DNA of 64,000 bases, taken from positions 1-64,000 of the forward strand of contig CAZDSU010000027.1 in the NCBI GenBank assembly GCA_964508135.1. Direction: 5' to 3'. Positions 52,773-63,200 of this stretch are shown one piece after another (position 1 is the stretch's first letter; each line of letters opens with the position of its first letter). Position numbers and translations under genes: made by a program. The notes below the pieces were generated by a model. The model did no database searches and had not been told where the DNA came from. It saw only the letters and a list, made by a program, of their open reading frames with translations. This stretch comes from UBA6168 sp964508135. Lineage in GTDB: Bacteria > Bacteroidota > Bacteroidia > Chitinophagales > Saprospiraceae.

Positions 52773-55700
52773 CTACCCGCCCGCACCTTCCTCCAACTCG
52801 ATTTCCTCCTCGGACTCCAGCAGCGCTGGAAGGCTTCCGTCGAAGCTGCCAAAAGCGCTGTACACCACTTCGTGGATGCGGCTACGGACGTTTTCGGTGA
52901 AAATCTTGCCATTGCGGGAACTTGGGTTCACCCGGTTGGAGAGGAAAACATAGACCAGCCGCTGCTCAGGGTCCACCCAGACGCAGGTTCCTGTGAAACC
53001 AGTGTGCCCAAACGACATGGGGGAGGCATGTGGCGAGTAAGTCGGATAGCGGCGCTTGGTTGGTTTGTCAAAGCCTAGACCACGGTGGTTGATGCCGTTT
53101 TGTACGGACACGAAACCGTCCACCGTATTTTTATCGAAAAATTGGGTGCCGCCATATTTGCCATCTTCGAGCAACATTTGGAAAAGGACGGCCAAATCTT
53201 CCGCATTGCTGAAAATCCCGGCACTGCCCCCTACCCCGCCCAACAGCGCCACGCCAGGGTCGTGTACATAGCCTTGCAGTAGGTTCTTGCGCCAATAATT
53301 GTCCTGCTCGGTGGGCACTATTCGTTTGCGGGGCAACCTATCGAGCGGTTGGTAGGTCGTGTTGCGCAAGCCGAGAGGAAGGTACATGTTCTTGAAAACA
53401 AAGGCGTCCAGCCCGGTTTTGCTCAGGGTTTCAATTACTTTTTTCAGCAAATAAAAGTTCACGTCGCTGTAACGGAACCGGGGATTCGACGAGACTGGGA
53501 GGTTGAAAACCCGCTTTAAAATCGTGTCCTGAAAAGTTTGCCGGAAGTACAAGCCATCGGTCACTTTCACGTTGTAATTGCCCTTTCGCTTGCGGCAGAA
53601 GTAGTCGTTGCAACCTTTGGCAGGCACATTTTTGCCTGAAAAAAAACGAGCGAGGGGCATCTGCGCTTGCAAGCCAGATTGGTGAAGCAACAATTGCTTG
53701 ATTTTGATATTTCCAATTGGCGAGCCGGGCGGCACAGAGATATAGTCCGACACTTTTCCCTCCAAATCGAGCTGTTTGCTCTCCACCAATTTCATGGCGG
53801 CCAGGGTTGTAGCGGCCACTTTGGTCACGGAGGCAATGTCATAGAGGTCATTGTTTTTTACGGGCTGGGCAGTTTTGCTGTACGTGAAATGCCCAAAACT
53901 CTTGGAAAAAATGACCTGCCCGTCCTTGGCAATGGCCACTTGGCAGCCAGGGAAAACGCCGTTGTCAATGGCAGATTCAGCGATGGCACTGATGCCGACC
54001 AAACGCTCTGATGCGATGCCCTTGTTCTCTGCTGCCGCAAAAGCCAGTCGCACGGGTTTGTGCCGTACGGCAGCGCCAAACGCCATGCTTTCATCAACCG
54101 TAAGCGGCAGCCTGCCTTCCGACATGACCCCGCCGAACAAAAGCTGGGCAGCGTAGGCTTCCGTGAATTGGTTCTTTTCAAAAACCTGCACGCAGACCAC
54201 CGACTCTGCGAAAAAACGCAAGTTTTTGGGGTTGCCAAAATTGAGCACCACCACCTGTGACTGGCTCGCCAACGTATTTATGCTCTCAATAAATTGCTTG
54301 TGAAAACCGGGCTGCAAGTCCACACTGTCCAGTAGGATAATGGCCGCAGGAACAAGTTTGGTTTTTTCAAAAGCCAAATCTTTCAACTCCCCAGAGGCTG
54401 GCACTGGCCGCTCAAAACTCCGGAAATTGGCATATTTTGAGAATAACTTTTCAAAATCCCCAAATGAGCGGTTTGAATACCTAAATATCTGATAGTCAGT
54501 GCCGTATATTTTTTTGAAGGGCAGGATTTCTTGTTCATCACGGGCCAACACCACCGAATTTTCAAACAGCTTGCCGATAAAAAATCCCCAACGAGGGTCT
54601 TCAAAATAGCAAACGGTTTTGTCAACTTTGGCATCGAACTTAGCCGAACGAGGCTTGTAATCATGCACTACCTTGGGCTGGCGTTTTTCAGAAATGGATA
54701 CGAATTTTACCGGCTTATGGGATACGCTGTCGTGTGGCAAAATGGACAATTTGACAGGGAGTTTGCCCCCATTCACCCACGATTTGGCCAATAAAACCCT
54801 GCGCACCCGTTGGTTGAGGTCAAGTTCTGTGATTTTACCCGTTTCAAGTAGGGTTTGAACCGTCCTGAAAATTTCACCTGCATTTTCCGTGATGAGCATA
54901 TCGGCACCAGCCAAGAGCTTCATTTCGGGCGATTCGTCCATGTCCAATTGCACGACCATCAGTCCCTTAAACCTGAGAAATTTGTTGAGGTAAGATTTGG
55001 GGTAGGACGAAGGTAAGCCCTCCAAGGTATCTAGCGAAAGTACCGAATTGTCCAATAAGAGGCCGCCAAGACCTTCATTGACCTTGGTTAAGTAGCGCTT
55101 CAAGGCCACTCGCCTCAGCGAGTCGTTTTCAATAAATTCGAACTTGGAAAAATTGTCAGCTACGGCTAGAATCCGGTTGCCCTGCAACAGTTGATACATC
55201 CGCCAAAAACGTTCGTCAATTGCTGCTTCTTTTTCTTCAAATGTCTGAAAATCAAAGCTTTGCGTTGCCGGGTTGTCATTTTTAAGCGTTGGAGCCAGCG
55301 CGAAGTTGATGCCGAGTGTCTTGCAATCGGCCACGTATTTTTGTTCCAAATAAACATGCAAAGCCGAAGAGTCAATGGCGGCCATCGCTGCTGGTAGCGG
55401 GAAGGGCAATTGCCCCTTGAACTGATTGTGAAGCGACACCTTTTCGTTGGTGCCAATGAAAAGCGGTAGACTGGCGCTCCTTCGCAGACTGTCCGTTGCG
55501 TACATGAACTCCGCTAAATGGACATTGTGTATCAACACCCCACCGATTAGCCCGGCTGCCGTTTTTTGATAAACTTCTTGTTGGGAAAGTGAGTCCTGCA
55601 TTGGGGCGTCCCAGAGGATGAGTTGCCCGATTTTTTCCTCCAAGCTAAGTCCAGAAAGTACGATGTCCACTTGGGCCGTGTCCGTTCCGCTGAATGGCGG

Positions 55701-55796
55701 CACTGCCTCCACAGCGCCCGGCATGGGGCGCTTACATGAGAATATTGCCAGCAGAAGCAACAGCCCAATTACCTTGGTGAATGATTTGAACATCAT
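52773..55796 (-). CDS. GH3-like domain fused to serine hydrolase (beta-lactamase fold)
   Basis: This 1007-residue lipoprotein (LAIFSC, Cys21) has an N-terminal GH3/NagZ-like barrel (IGQLILWDAPMQDSL, GGVLIHNVHLAEFMYATDSL). A C-terminal class C beta-lactamase-type domain has SVTK (Ser near 655), YSDVN and HTG (SFGHTGFTG). This fusion is known in Bacteroidota as a cell-wall enzyme. The GH3 catalytic parts look eroded: no KHFPGHGD motif, and where GH3 enzymes have a TDAL-type nucleophile this has VVQLDM. So the hydrolase domain may be the only active one. Confidence 0.85.
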   Translation of the reverse strand: MMFKSFTKVIGLLLLLAIFSCKRPMPGAVEAVPPFSGTDTAQVDIVLSGLSLEEKIGQLILWDAPMQDSLSQQEVYQKTAAGLIGGVLIHNVHLAEFMYATDSLRRSASLPLFIGTNEKVSLHNQFKGQLPFPLPAAMAAIDSSALHVYLEQKYVADCKTLGINFALAPTLKNDNPATQSFDFQTFEEKEAAIDERFWRMYQLLQGNRILAVADNFSKFEFIENDSLRRVALKRYLTKVNEGLGGLLLDNSVLSLDTLEGLPSSYPKSYLNKFLRFKGLMVVQLDMDESPEMKLLAGADMLITENAGEIFRTVQTLLETGKITELDLNQRVRRVLLAKSWVNGGKLPVKLSILPHDSVSHKPVKFVSISEKRQPKVVHDYKPRSAKFDAKVDKTVCYFEDPRWGFFIGKLFENSVVLARDEQEILPFKKIYGTDYQIFRYSNRSFGDFEKLFSKYANFRSFERPVPASGELKDLAFEKTKLVPAAIILLDSVDLQPGFHKQFIESINTLASQSQVVVLNFGNPKNLRFFAESVVCVQVFEKNQFTEAYAAQLLFGGVMSEGRLPLTVDESMAFGAAVRHKPVRLAFAAAENKGIASERLVGISAIAESAIDNGVFPGCQVAIAKDGQVIFSKSFGHFTYSKTAQPVKNNDLYDIASVTKVAATTLAAMKLVESKQLDLEGKVSDYISVPPGSPIGNIKIKQLLLHQSGLQAQMPLARFFSGKNVPAKGCNDYFCRKRKGNYNVKVTDGLYFRQTFQDTILKRVFNLPVSSNPRFRYSDVNFYLLKKVIETLSKTGLDAFVFKNMYLPLGLRNTTYQPLDRLPRKRIVPTEQDNYWRKNLLQGYVHDPGVALLGGVGGSAGIFSNAEDLAVLFQMLLEDGKYGGTQFFDKNTVDGFVSVQNGINHRGLGFDKPTKRRYPTYSPHASPMSFGHTGFTGTCVWVDPEQRLVYVFLSNRVNPSSRNGKIFTENVRSRIHEVVYSAFGSFDGSLPALLESEEEIELEEGAGG

Positions 55797-56399
55797 GCTT
55801 TCTCAGACACGATTTGAATGAAATTATTGTAAAAAATAGCCGAAAAACTGTGGGGGGGGGTAATACAGAAGTCCGAACCGTCGCAAAAATAGCCAAAACA
55901 AAGAATTTGAATGAATTGTGTTTGGCTGGTTTCATTTCAGTCTTCATTTCAACTAAGTTCCAAGATTGTGCCGTTTACAATTTCACGATTTACCCAACCC
56001 AATAACAAACATCTGCTGTCTCGATTTTTGAAACATGAAGAGTTATTGAAAACTACGGAAAATTAGCTTCGCAAACCAGCATTGAAAAAAAGGGGCGTAG
56101 CCCCGGCACTGTTTGTAGCAATCGCAAGCATATTTTTCAAAGGGGCGTAGCCCCGACCCCAACAAAGGCCAAGTATTAAGGGTGTCGGGGCTATGCCCCT
56201 CTAAATTAGGGGGTTGCAGACGAAGCTACAAACAGGGCCGGGGCTACGCCCCTTTGGAAGCCGATGCCATATTTACGTAGTTTTCAAAGGTTAACAAAAA
56301 ATCAAAAGTACTGAGCAGTCGCCAACGACGTTCTGTGCGTTCAGCCAGCTGGCTCAAGCAAGTTTTGGCTCCCAGCTTAATTCCGATGAATCCAGTTGT
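55797..56399. other. Long non-coding gap between divergent genes
   Basis: About 600 nt. Contains a run of nine G (55852-55860) upstream of the GH3-like gene and a REP-type cluster (56046-56287). No gene was recognised. Confidence 0.5.
56046..56287. repeat. REP/MITE-like cluster of GGGGCGTAGCCCC palindromes
   Basis: Outer 12-bp inverted arms TTGAAAACTACG (56046-56057) and CGTAGTTTTCAA (56276-56287) enclose four copies of the 13-bp core (two per orientation, one with a T change). Inner arms CTGTTTGTAGC and GCTACAAACAG also pair. Size and core match the element at 9863-10099, but the end sequences differ and no direct-repeat flanks are seen. Confidence 0.7.
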
Positions 56400-57071
56400 A
56401 TGAAGCATTACCTACTACTTTGCTTTACCTGTGCAGTCCTGACGCAAGCTAATGCCCAGTTTGGCATTACCGCAGCCAGCACGCAAAGCCATTCGACTGA
56501 GTGGCAGGTAGTTACGGAGAACTTCGTCGTACACCGCCGTGCCGACTTCTTGCGCTACGGCACAACGGCCATCATTGACTATGCTTTTATTTTGAAAAAT
56601 GGGTCAATCAGGCTAAGGCCTGCACTGCAACTGATGCTGGCAAACTCTATCTATCGAAAACATTTTTTTCAAGCAAGTACGGTGGGCCTGGAGGGCAATT
56701 TTGAGTTTGCATTGAGTGCTGCCAAGAACAAGGCTGGAAAGAAAATGCCACTAAGGCCATTTTTGCAGTTGTCACCCGGCATTTCAATGGTCAGCCTGCG
56801 CTACGAACACCCGAAAGACGACCTAAACGATGTTTTGGCGGTAAACAAAAGCCGGAGCATCGCGCCGAACTTTGGTGCAAACCTTTTTTTTGAGGTCAAG
56901 CTTTCACCCTTGCTCACCGTTGCACCCATGGCTGGGCTACGTTTTTATCCACATCTGAATTGGAAAGATTTCACGGCTATCGTCACGAAAGGCACAATGA
57001 ACCACACCTACGACCAAACCAATTGGATGCAGTATCATTTTGGGCTTCGGGTCGGCTTGAATTTCAAATGA
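56400..57071 (+). CDS. Outer-membrane beta-barrel protein
   Basis: This 223-residue protein has a signal peptide (LLLCFTCAVLTQANAQ) and amphipathic strands (YGTTAIIDYAFILKNGSIRL, RPFLQLSPGISMVSLRYEHP, FGANLFFEVKLSPLLTVAPM), ending in MQYHFGLRVGLNFK. The ending and size fit small eight-stranded porin-like barrels. Function unknown. It is convergent with mltA. Confidence 0.75.
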   Translation: MKHYLLLCFTCAVLTQANAQFGITAASTQSHSTEWQVVTENFVVHRRADFLRYGTTAIIDYAFILKNGSIRLRPALQLMLANSIYRKHFFQASTVGLEGNFEFALSAAKNKAGKKMPLRPFLQLSPGISMVSLRYEHPKDDLNDVLAVNKSRSIAPNFGANLFFEVKLSPLLTVAPMAGLRFYPHLNWKDFTAIVTKGTMNHTYDQTNWMQYHFGLRVGLNFK

Positions 57072-57096
57072 CGAGCTTAAACTGCTCCCCACCCTC

Positions 57097-58410
57097 TTAC
57101 TCCGCCATTGCAACTTGTTCGTACTTTTTCGGCAAAAGCACCCACATCCGTCCGTAGTGGTGGAGGTTTGAAGCCCTGGTTTGGCCAAGCGCCCCATTTC
57201 CACAGTACACGTCAACATGGCCTGCACCCTTAATTGCACCACCGACATCTTGCGGGAGCAAAATCTTGTACTCGTGGTGCGTGATTCTTCCATTTTCAAA
57301 TACCGGCATGGCCGCCAGCACCACGCTGCCCAATGGGAAGTAACGGGGGTCGGCAGCGATGGAGATTTCCTCCATCAGCGGCACATTGGCCGAGCCTTTG
57401 GCTAGTCCTTTTTTAGGTTCAAAAAACGTGTAGGAAGGGTCGTAGTGCAGCACACTGTCCATCTTTTCGGGGTGCTTCATCAAAAAACGCTTGATGCCCT
57501 CCGGCGTGAGGTTGCTGAGGGAAAGGTCGTCCCGGTTCTTGAAAAACCACTGGATATTGCGGTAGCGGTGGCCATTTTCGCCAGCGTAACGAAACAGCGA
57601 GCGCTCCTTGGTGTCAAGAAATTCCACGGTGCCAGAGCCTTGCAATTGCATGAAGTACACATCGAGCGGGTTTGATGCGTAGGCCAGCGCAAGGTTCTTG
57701 CTTTCGAATACCCCTTCGTTGTCAATCTGTTGGCGAGTAGGCAGCTTGCCCTTCCAATTTTTTGGGAAGGCGTAAATTGGGTACTTGTACTTTGCGTCCT
57801 TTACTTTTTTCACCTTCAAAACAGGCGTGAAATAGCCCGTGAAATGAACGTTGCCCATTTGGTCGTCGCCCCAAGTCTGCCACAGCTCCAGGTATTGGTG
57901 CAGGTCGTTGGGCTGCGTCCCGACACGTTGAACAAGCAGTTCCAGTACCTCCCTGAGGCCCTCGTAGCTTACTTCGAGGTTGCCCATTTTACGGGTATCG
58001 GTTATGTCGCTTTTGTCCAGCACATGCAGTTGATGCTGCAAAGCCAACTTCAACTCCTCCGTAATTACCGAAAAGCCAAGGTCATCCCACCCAGCTTGCG
58101 TGAAGATTTTGTCCTTTTTTTCAGCATCGCTGAACTTTCCGTTGCGTTGAATGGAAGCGTAAACTTCGGTGGGAAGCTCCAGGCATTTTTGTGCTTGGTG
58201 AATTTCGTTGTCCGTAAAATTGAACAGAAAAATACAAGCACCGATTGCTGCTGTGGCCCGAAGAGCCTTTCGAATAATGTTTCTGGGAAAAACAATAGGG
58301 ATTCCAGACTCGACATTCTTTTCTCTTGGCCTCCTGTCGCTAACCTCCGCTGCAATCAAGTCTTTGCTTTGTACTTCCCTTTTGGAAAATGGTTGTGATG
58401 TGATGTTCAT
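57097..58410 (-). CDS. mltA: Murein transglycosylase MltA
   Basis: This 437-residue protein starts at ATG 58410 (NITSQPFSKREVQSKDLI); the longer frame adds a cysteine-containing leader that is not needed. One hydrophobic segment (AIGACIFLFNF) anchors it. The MltA domain shows GYFTPVLKVKKVKD, YFMQLQGSGTVEFLDT, and the 3D motif GGAIKGAGHVDVYCGNG with the catalytic Asp. It cuts glycan strands with 1,6-anhydro ends. It joins Mpl and the GH3-like protein as a cell-wall set. Confidence 0.9.
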   Translation of the reverse strand: MNITSQPFSKREVQSKDLIAAEVSDRRPREKNVESGIPIVFPRNIIRKALRATAAIGACIFLFNFTDNEIHQAQKCLELPTEVYASIQRNGKFSDAEKKDKIFTQAGWDDLGFSVITEELKLALQHQLHVLDKSDITDTRKMGNLEVSYEGLREVLELLVQRVGTQPNDLHQYLELWQTWGDDQMGNVHFTGYFTPVLKVKKVKDAKYKYPIYAFPKNWKGKLPTRQQIDNEGVFESKNLALAYASNPLDVYFMQLQGSGTVEFLDTKERSLFRYAGENGHRYRNIQWFFKNRDDLSLSNLTPEGIKRFLMKHPEKMDSVLHYDPSYTFFEPKKGLAKGSANVPLMEEISIAADPRYFPLGSVVLAAMPVFENGRITHHEYKILLPQDVGGAIKGAGHVDVYCGNGALGQTRASNLHHYGRMWVLLPKKYEQVAMAE

Positions 58411-58806
58411 AGTATTTAGTGGTAAAGGCGTGTCGTTTCGATTCTCATAAAAACAGTGGAACGGGTTCAACATCCAAATTGTTGGCTAGTCACATGAAAA
58501 TCTTCTTCGCAACTATTTAACAATCAATCATTTAACAAAAAAACACCTGAACAAATCACAGAATAATCAAAGACCTGCAAAGTAAAATTCTGTTTCACAA
58601 TAGCTACCTCCAAACTAAATTCTTTACTTGGGTGCATCCACTGAACCAACTTATTTCCCGCAAAACCATTAAATTTTTTCGCTTTTTGAAAAAATGACCG
58701 ACGACTCCGTCCAGTTGTCCACCGTTCAAACGAGCAAAAACAAGTAGCTTTGCCGCCCTTGGCCGGGCATCAAAAAAGCCCGAACATCCAACTTGAACCT
58801 AACACC
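58411..58806. other. Divergent intergenic region
   Basis: About 395 nt between mltA (leftward) and accC (rightward). A+T-rich; contains only the TAGCTTTG element listed separately. Confidence 0.45.
58745..58752 (+). promoter_or_regulatory. TAnnTTTG element ahead of accC
   Basis: TAGCTTTG fits the -7 consensus and lies 54 nt before the ATG. The nearest upstream TTG is too distant to be a good -33 box. Confidence 0.45.
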
Positions 58807-60273
58807 ATGAAGAAAATACTAGTCGCCAACCGAGGCGAAATCGCCCTACGGGTCATGCGCACCGCCCGCCGGATGGGCATACGAACCGTGGCCGTTTACT
58901 CCGAGGCCGACCGCCGTTCGCCCCACGTCCTTTTCGCCGACGAGGCCGTGTGCATTGGCCCGCCTCCCAGCAACCAGTCCTACCTGCTGGGCAACAAAAT
59001 CATTGATTTGGCCAAGTCGCTAGGCGTGGACGGCATCCACCCCGGCTACGGTTTTTTGAGCGAAAATGCAGCGTTTGCGCAAGCCGTCACCGATGCGGGC
59101 ATCCAATTCATAGGCCCTTCACCGCACTCCATCGAAGTGATGGGCAGCAAGCTGGCCGCCAAGGACGCCGTGCGCCACTTCAACATCCCGATGGTGCCCG
59201 GCACGGATGGGGCCATCAGCGACTTGCCGGAAGCCGTAAAAGTTGGGCGGGTAGTGGGCTATCCATTGCTCGTGAAGGCATCCGCTGGCGGCGGCGGCAA
59301 GGGCATGAGAATCGTCGAAAACGAGGCCGAACTGGCTAGCCAGATGGAGCGTGCCATTAGCGAAGCGCAGAGCGCCTTCGGCGACGGCTCGGTCTTCATC
59401 GAAAAATACATCGGCTCGCCTCGCCATATCGAAATCCAGGTGCTGGCCGATTCGTTTGGCAACACCGTCCACCTCTTCGAGCGGGAGTGCAGCGTGCAGC
59501 GCCGACACCAAAAAGTGGTGGAAGAAGCGCCCAGTTCCATCCTCACCCCTGCCGTGCGGGCAGCCATGGGTGCCGATGCGGTCAAGGTGGCACTAGCCTG
59601 CAATTACACGGGCGCCGGCACCGTCGAGTTTCTCGTGGATGAGCACCTGAACTACTATTTTCTGGAAATGAACACCCGCCTGCAAGTGGAGCACCCGGTG
59701 ACGGAAATGATTACCGGCATTGACCTCGTGGAGCAACAAATACGGGTGGCAAGGGGCGAAAAACTGGCGTTTTCGCAAGAAGATTTGGCCATCAACGGCC
59801 ATGCCGTGGAGCTGCGGGTCTATGCCGAAGACCCGCACAACGACTTCCTGCCAAGCATCGGCAAGCTGACTATTTACCGCCCGCCCACTGGTGAGGGCAT
59901 TCGGGTGGACGACGGCTTTACCGAAGGGATGGACATCCCAATCTACTACGACCCCATGCTGGCAAAATTGGTCGCCTTTGGCAAAAGCCGACCCGAGGCC
60001 ATTCGCCGATTGTTGCAAGCCATCGAAAATTATGAGATTGAGGGGGTTGCCACTACCCTGCCCTTTGGAAAATTTGTGCTGGAGCATGAAGCATTCATTT
60101 CCGGCAATTTCGACACCCATTTTGTCCAAAACTACTTCACGAAGGAGGTCCTGAATGCTGGGGAAGCGGATGAAACTGCCGTGGCGGCTGCACTGGCGCT
60201 GCGCCTTTACCTTGCGGAGAAAGGGAAGTTGAGTGTGCCTGAGACGGAAGGGTCGGCGTGGTGGCGCAGGTAG
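58807..60273 (+). CDS. accC: Acyl-CoA carboxylase biotin-carboxylase subunit
   Basis: This 488-residue ATP-grasp enzyme starts at ATG 58807 (KKILVANRGEIALRVMRTA). It has KASAGGGGKGMRI, FIEKYIGSPRHIEIQVLAD, ECSVQRRHQKVVEEAPS, and EMNTRLQVEHPVTE. It carboxylates biotin using ATP and bicarbonate. The longer C-terminus than E. coli AccC (449) and tail SAWWRR are typical of Bacteroidota subunits used for acetyl-, propionyl- or methylcrotonyl-CoA carboxylase. No BCCP or carboxyltransferase gene is adjacent, so the exact acyl-CoA is open. Confidence 0.9.
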   Translation: MKKILVANRGEIALRVMRTARRMGIRTVAVYSEADRRSPHVLFADEAVCIGPPPSNQSYLLGNKIIDLAKSLGVDGIHPGYGFLSENAAFAQAVTDAGIQFIGPSPHSIEVMGSKLAAKDAVRHFNIPMVPGTDGAISDLPEAVKVGRVVGYPLLVKASAGGGGKGMRIVENEAELASQMERAISEAQSAFGDGSVFIEKYIGSPRHIEIQVLADSFGNTVHLFERECSVQRRHQKVVEEAPSSILTPAVRAAMGADAVKVALACNYTGAGTVEFLVDEHLNYYFLEMNTRLQVEHPVTEMITGIDLVEQQIRVARGEKLAFSQEDLAINGHAVELRVYAEDPHNDFLPSIGKLTIYRPPTGEGIRVDDGFTEGMDIPIYYDPMLAKLVAFGKSRPEAIRRLLQAIENYEIEGVATTLPFGKFVLEHEAFISGNFDTHFVQNYFTKEVLNAGEADETAVAAALALRLYLAEKGKLSVPETEGSAWWRR

Positions 60274-60290
60274 GGGATAGGATGCCGATG

Positions 60291-63200
60291 CTACATCTTT
60301 GCCAACTTCACTATTTTTTGTCGCTCCCCGGCTGTGAGTCGCAACCAATATAATCCGGCGGGCAACCCGTTGCCTTCCCAGACAACACGCTGCAACCCCG
60401 CCCTCATTTTTTCAGGTGGGATGACCTCAGCGACACGTCGCCCCATGCTATCGAACAACTCCACTACCACCTCCGAAGATTCCGAAAGCTCGAACTCCAC
60501 CCAAACCTGTTCCGAAAACGGGTTCGGAAACACCCTGACATTCAACAAGTTAGGTAAAATTTCTGCTGCCGCAGTCAGCAATGTCAGATGCAGCGTCACG
60601 AGGCTGTCGCAGCCAAGCCAGGTCTGGAGTGGTACTTCGTAAATGCCGGGTTGCGTGAAAACTTGGATGCCTACCATCACAAACCCGCCAGGGGTGATGG
60701 TGTCGAAAACGGTAGTAGTTTCGTTGGTAAAAACATTCAAAATCAGTGTCGAAATAGAGTCGCAACCGACCGGCAAGCTGAAAGTGTCCACCAAAATCGT
60801 ATCGCTGAACACCTGCAAGCCGTTGAAAATATCGCCTGCACAGAGGTTGAACTCGTAGGATGTTTCCAGCAAATCAACCACCTTGATATGAGCGACAATC
60901 GAGCTGTCGCAACCGAGCGTCCAAGTGGGCAGTATGACCGTCACCGTGGTATCGTTGAATACTTGGACTCCTCCGTAACTGCCTCCTTCACAGAGGCTTA
61001 CGTCAATATTCGTCGTTGAATTTCCTTCGATGTAAACCTCCCGGACAAGGGTATCCACTCCAAAGCCGTTCCCCACGATGAACGTCACTTCGTAATAACC
61101 CGCTTGCGGGAAGCTCACCGTCGGATAGCGCAGGTCTGTCTCCGCAGGGCTGGCACCGGGGAAGTACCAGTACCAGTTTTCGGGGTTCGAGTAACTATTG
61201 TCGAGGAACTGCACGATTGGAGCCACGCAGTCGGCATTGTGGTTGAAGGCAAAGACCGCCGTTGGTGCCGAGACAATGGTAATGGTTTGCTCGTAAGTCG
61301 CTGTTCCACAGTCGTTTGTGGCGGTCATCATGACGGTGTAAGTGCCATTTTGAAAATAAACATAGTTTGGGTTGGCGGCCATCTGGCAAACGCCGTCGCC
61401 GTAGCACCACTCGAATTGGGTGCCGCCGAGGCCCTGTGGGTCGGCGCTCAGGTTGACGAACTGCACCGAAGCGCCATTGATGACGGCCATGAAATTAGCC
61501 GTTGCCGCAGGCAGCACCTTGATGTAGTCGGTGTAAGTGGCCGTATGCTCGCCTGCCGCATTTTTCACCAATAATTTTACTTCGTAAACGCCGGGCAAGT
61601 AGTAGGTGATGGCGGGCGGTGCTTCTCCAAAATGCGCCCCCGGTGTGCCACCCTCGAACGTCCATTCCCAGTGCGTCGGGTTGCCGGTGGACACGCTGCT
61701 GAAATGCACGGATTCGTTCACGCAGACTTTAACAAAATCGGCCTCAAAGAACGCAACGGGTGGCATCAGCATGGCCGTTTCCGTGAGGAAAACTGGAGCA
61801 CCCGTCAGGGAAATATTCAACGATGAAATGCTGGTCGTCTGCCCAGTTTGCGAGTAATCCCAAGCACGCCGCTGGAGCTGCCCAATGCCCAGCCCTGCTG
61901 GAAATGAATAGGTCGCAAAGGCATTTTCGGTCTGGTCAGTCTCCGTTTTTGCCCAAAGTACATAAACAAAATTGCCTTCGGCATCGGAGAAGGCAGCCCC
62001 ACCGACGTTGGCCGGGAGGTTCATCGCCTCTGTTTGCTGCTGGTTGTAGTCGGTGCCGAAAAGCAGGTCGGAGCAGGTTTTCAGGGCGATGCCCTCGTCG
62101 TTCACGGTTTGGTTGTACGGCGTCACGCCCGCCATTTTTTGATAAAAACCCATGACCTCGAACGGGTCGCTGGCCTCCCAAATATGCTGGCTCTCGGCCA
62201 AGCGGAAGATGTTGAGTTGTCGAATCCCATCTTTAACGCTCTTCACCCAAGCCTTTATTACCCAGTTTCGTTGCGCCTCCGCCGAACCGAGGAAGCCGTA
62301 AAACGACTGCCGGGGCAGGTTCGCCTCACTGATAATCCATTCTTTTTTAGGCATTTGAGTGCCATCGTAGCCGTAGTTGGCCAGCACCTCTGCAAAGCTC
62401 GCTTTCACCCGTGGGATTCCGCTCACGGCGGCATCGCTGTGACGCTCGTAAGCGAATTGACCTGCGTTCACGTCGTAAAAAACCGTGCTGCCATCGAAGT
62501 GCGGGTAGCTTTTAAAGCCAACGGCATCGAAGTAAGCGCCCCCTTTCAGTGGGTAGGGCGATGCTTCGGAGCCGTCGAAAGGGTTGTCGGTGTTGCGGCA
62601 AATGGCATCCAAGAACGATGGGTAGGCGATGCCGCTAATGGTCACATAAGCATCAGGGTCGGCGTAGCGGACGATTTCGTAGGCGATGCGCAGGCTGCGG
62701 ATGTAATAGAAAATGGGGGCTTTCAATTCGTAGTCGCAGGGGTCGGGGTTGTTTTGCCACCAGTTTCCAGGCTCGCCAGGGGGCAGCCAGGCCTTGTCGC
62801 CGGTGAGGTCGAAGTCGGGCGAATTGTAGATTTCCCAAAACCGCACGTAGTCCTTGTAGGTGCTGACGGTGTTCCAAACGTAGCGCGCAAACGGGTTGTC
62901 GTCATTAACTGGAGTGCCGTGCTCCCCGCCATCCCAGATATCGAGGTACAAATCCTTGAAAAGGGCGCTCTGGTAGTCGGGACAATAGTGGTACGTGTCT
63001 CGGTTTTGCGCAGCAGGAAAAGCCAGCAGGAAGCTGTTGTCCCGCAGGTCGAGGTTGTTGAAATGCTCGAACTCCGGCAGGCGAGTGTCGTAGCCGAGGT
63101 CTAAAAAAGCACTCTCACCGGTGTAAGTTCGGATTGCCTTAACCCCTACCCCATCCACGCCCCCCCCTGCCCCCCCCGAAGGAGGGGGAGCAAGCGGGTT

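Noticed and set aside
55852..55860. Run of nine G as a phase-variation switch for the GH3-like gene
   Set aside because: It lies outside the coding frame and no promoter spacing could be defined around it; a chance run is as likely.
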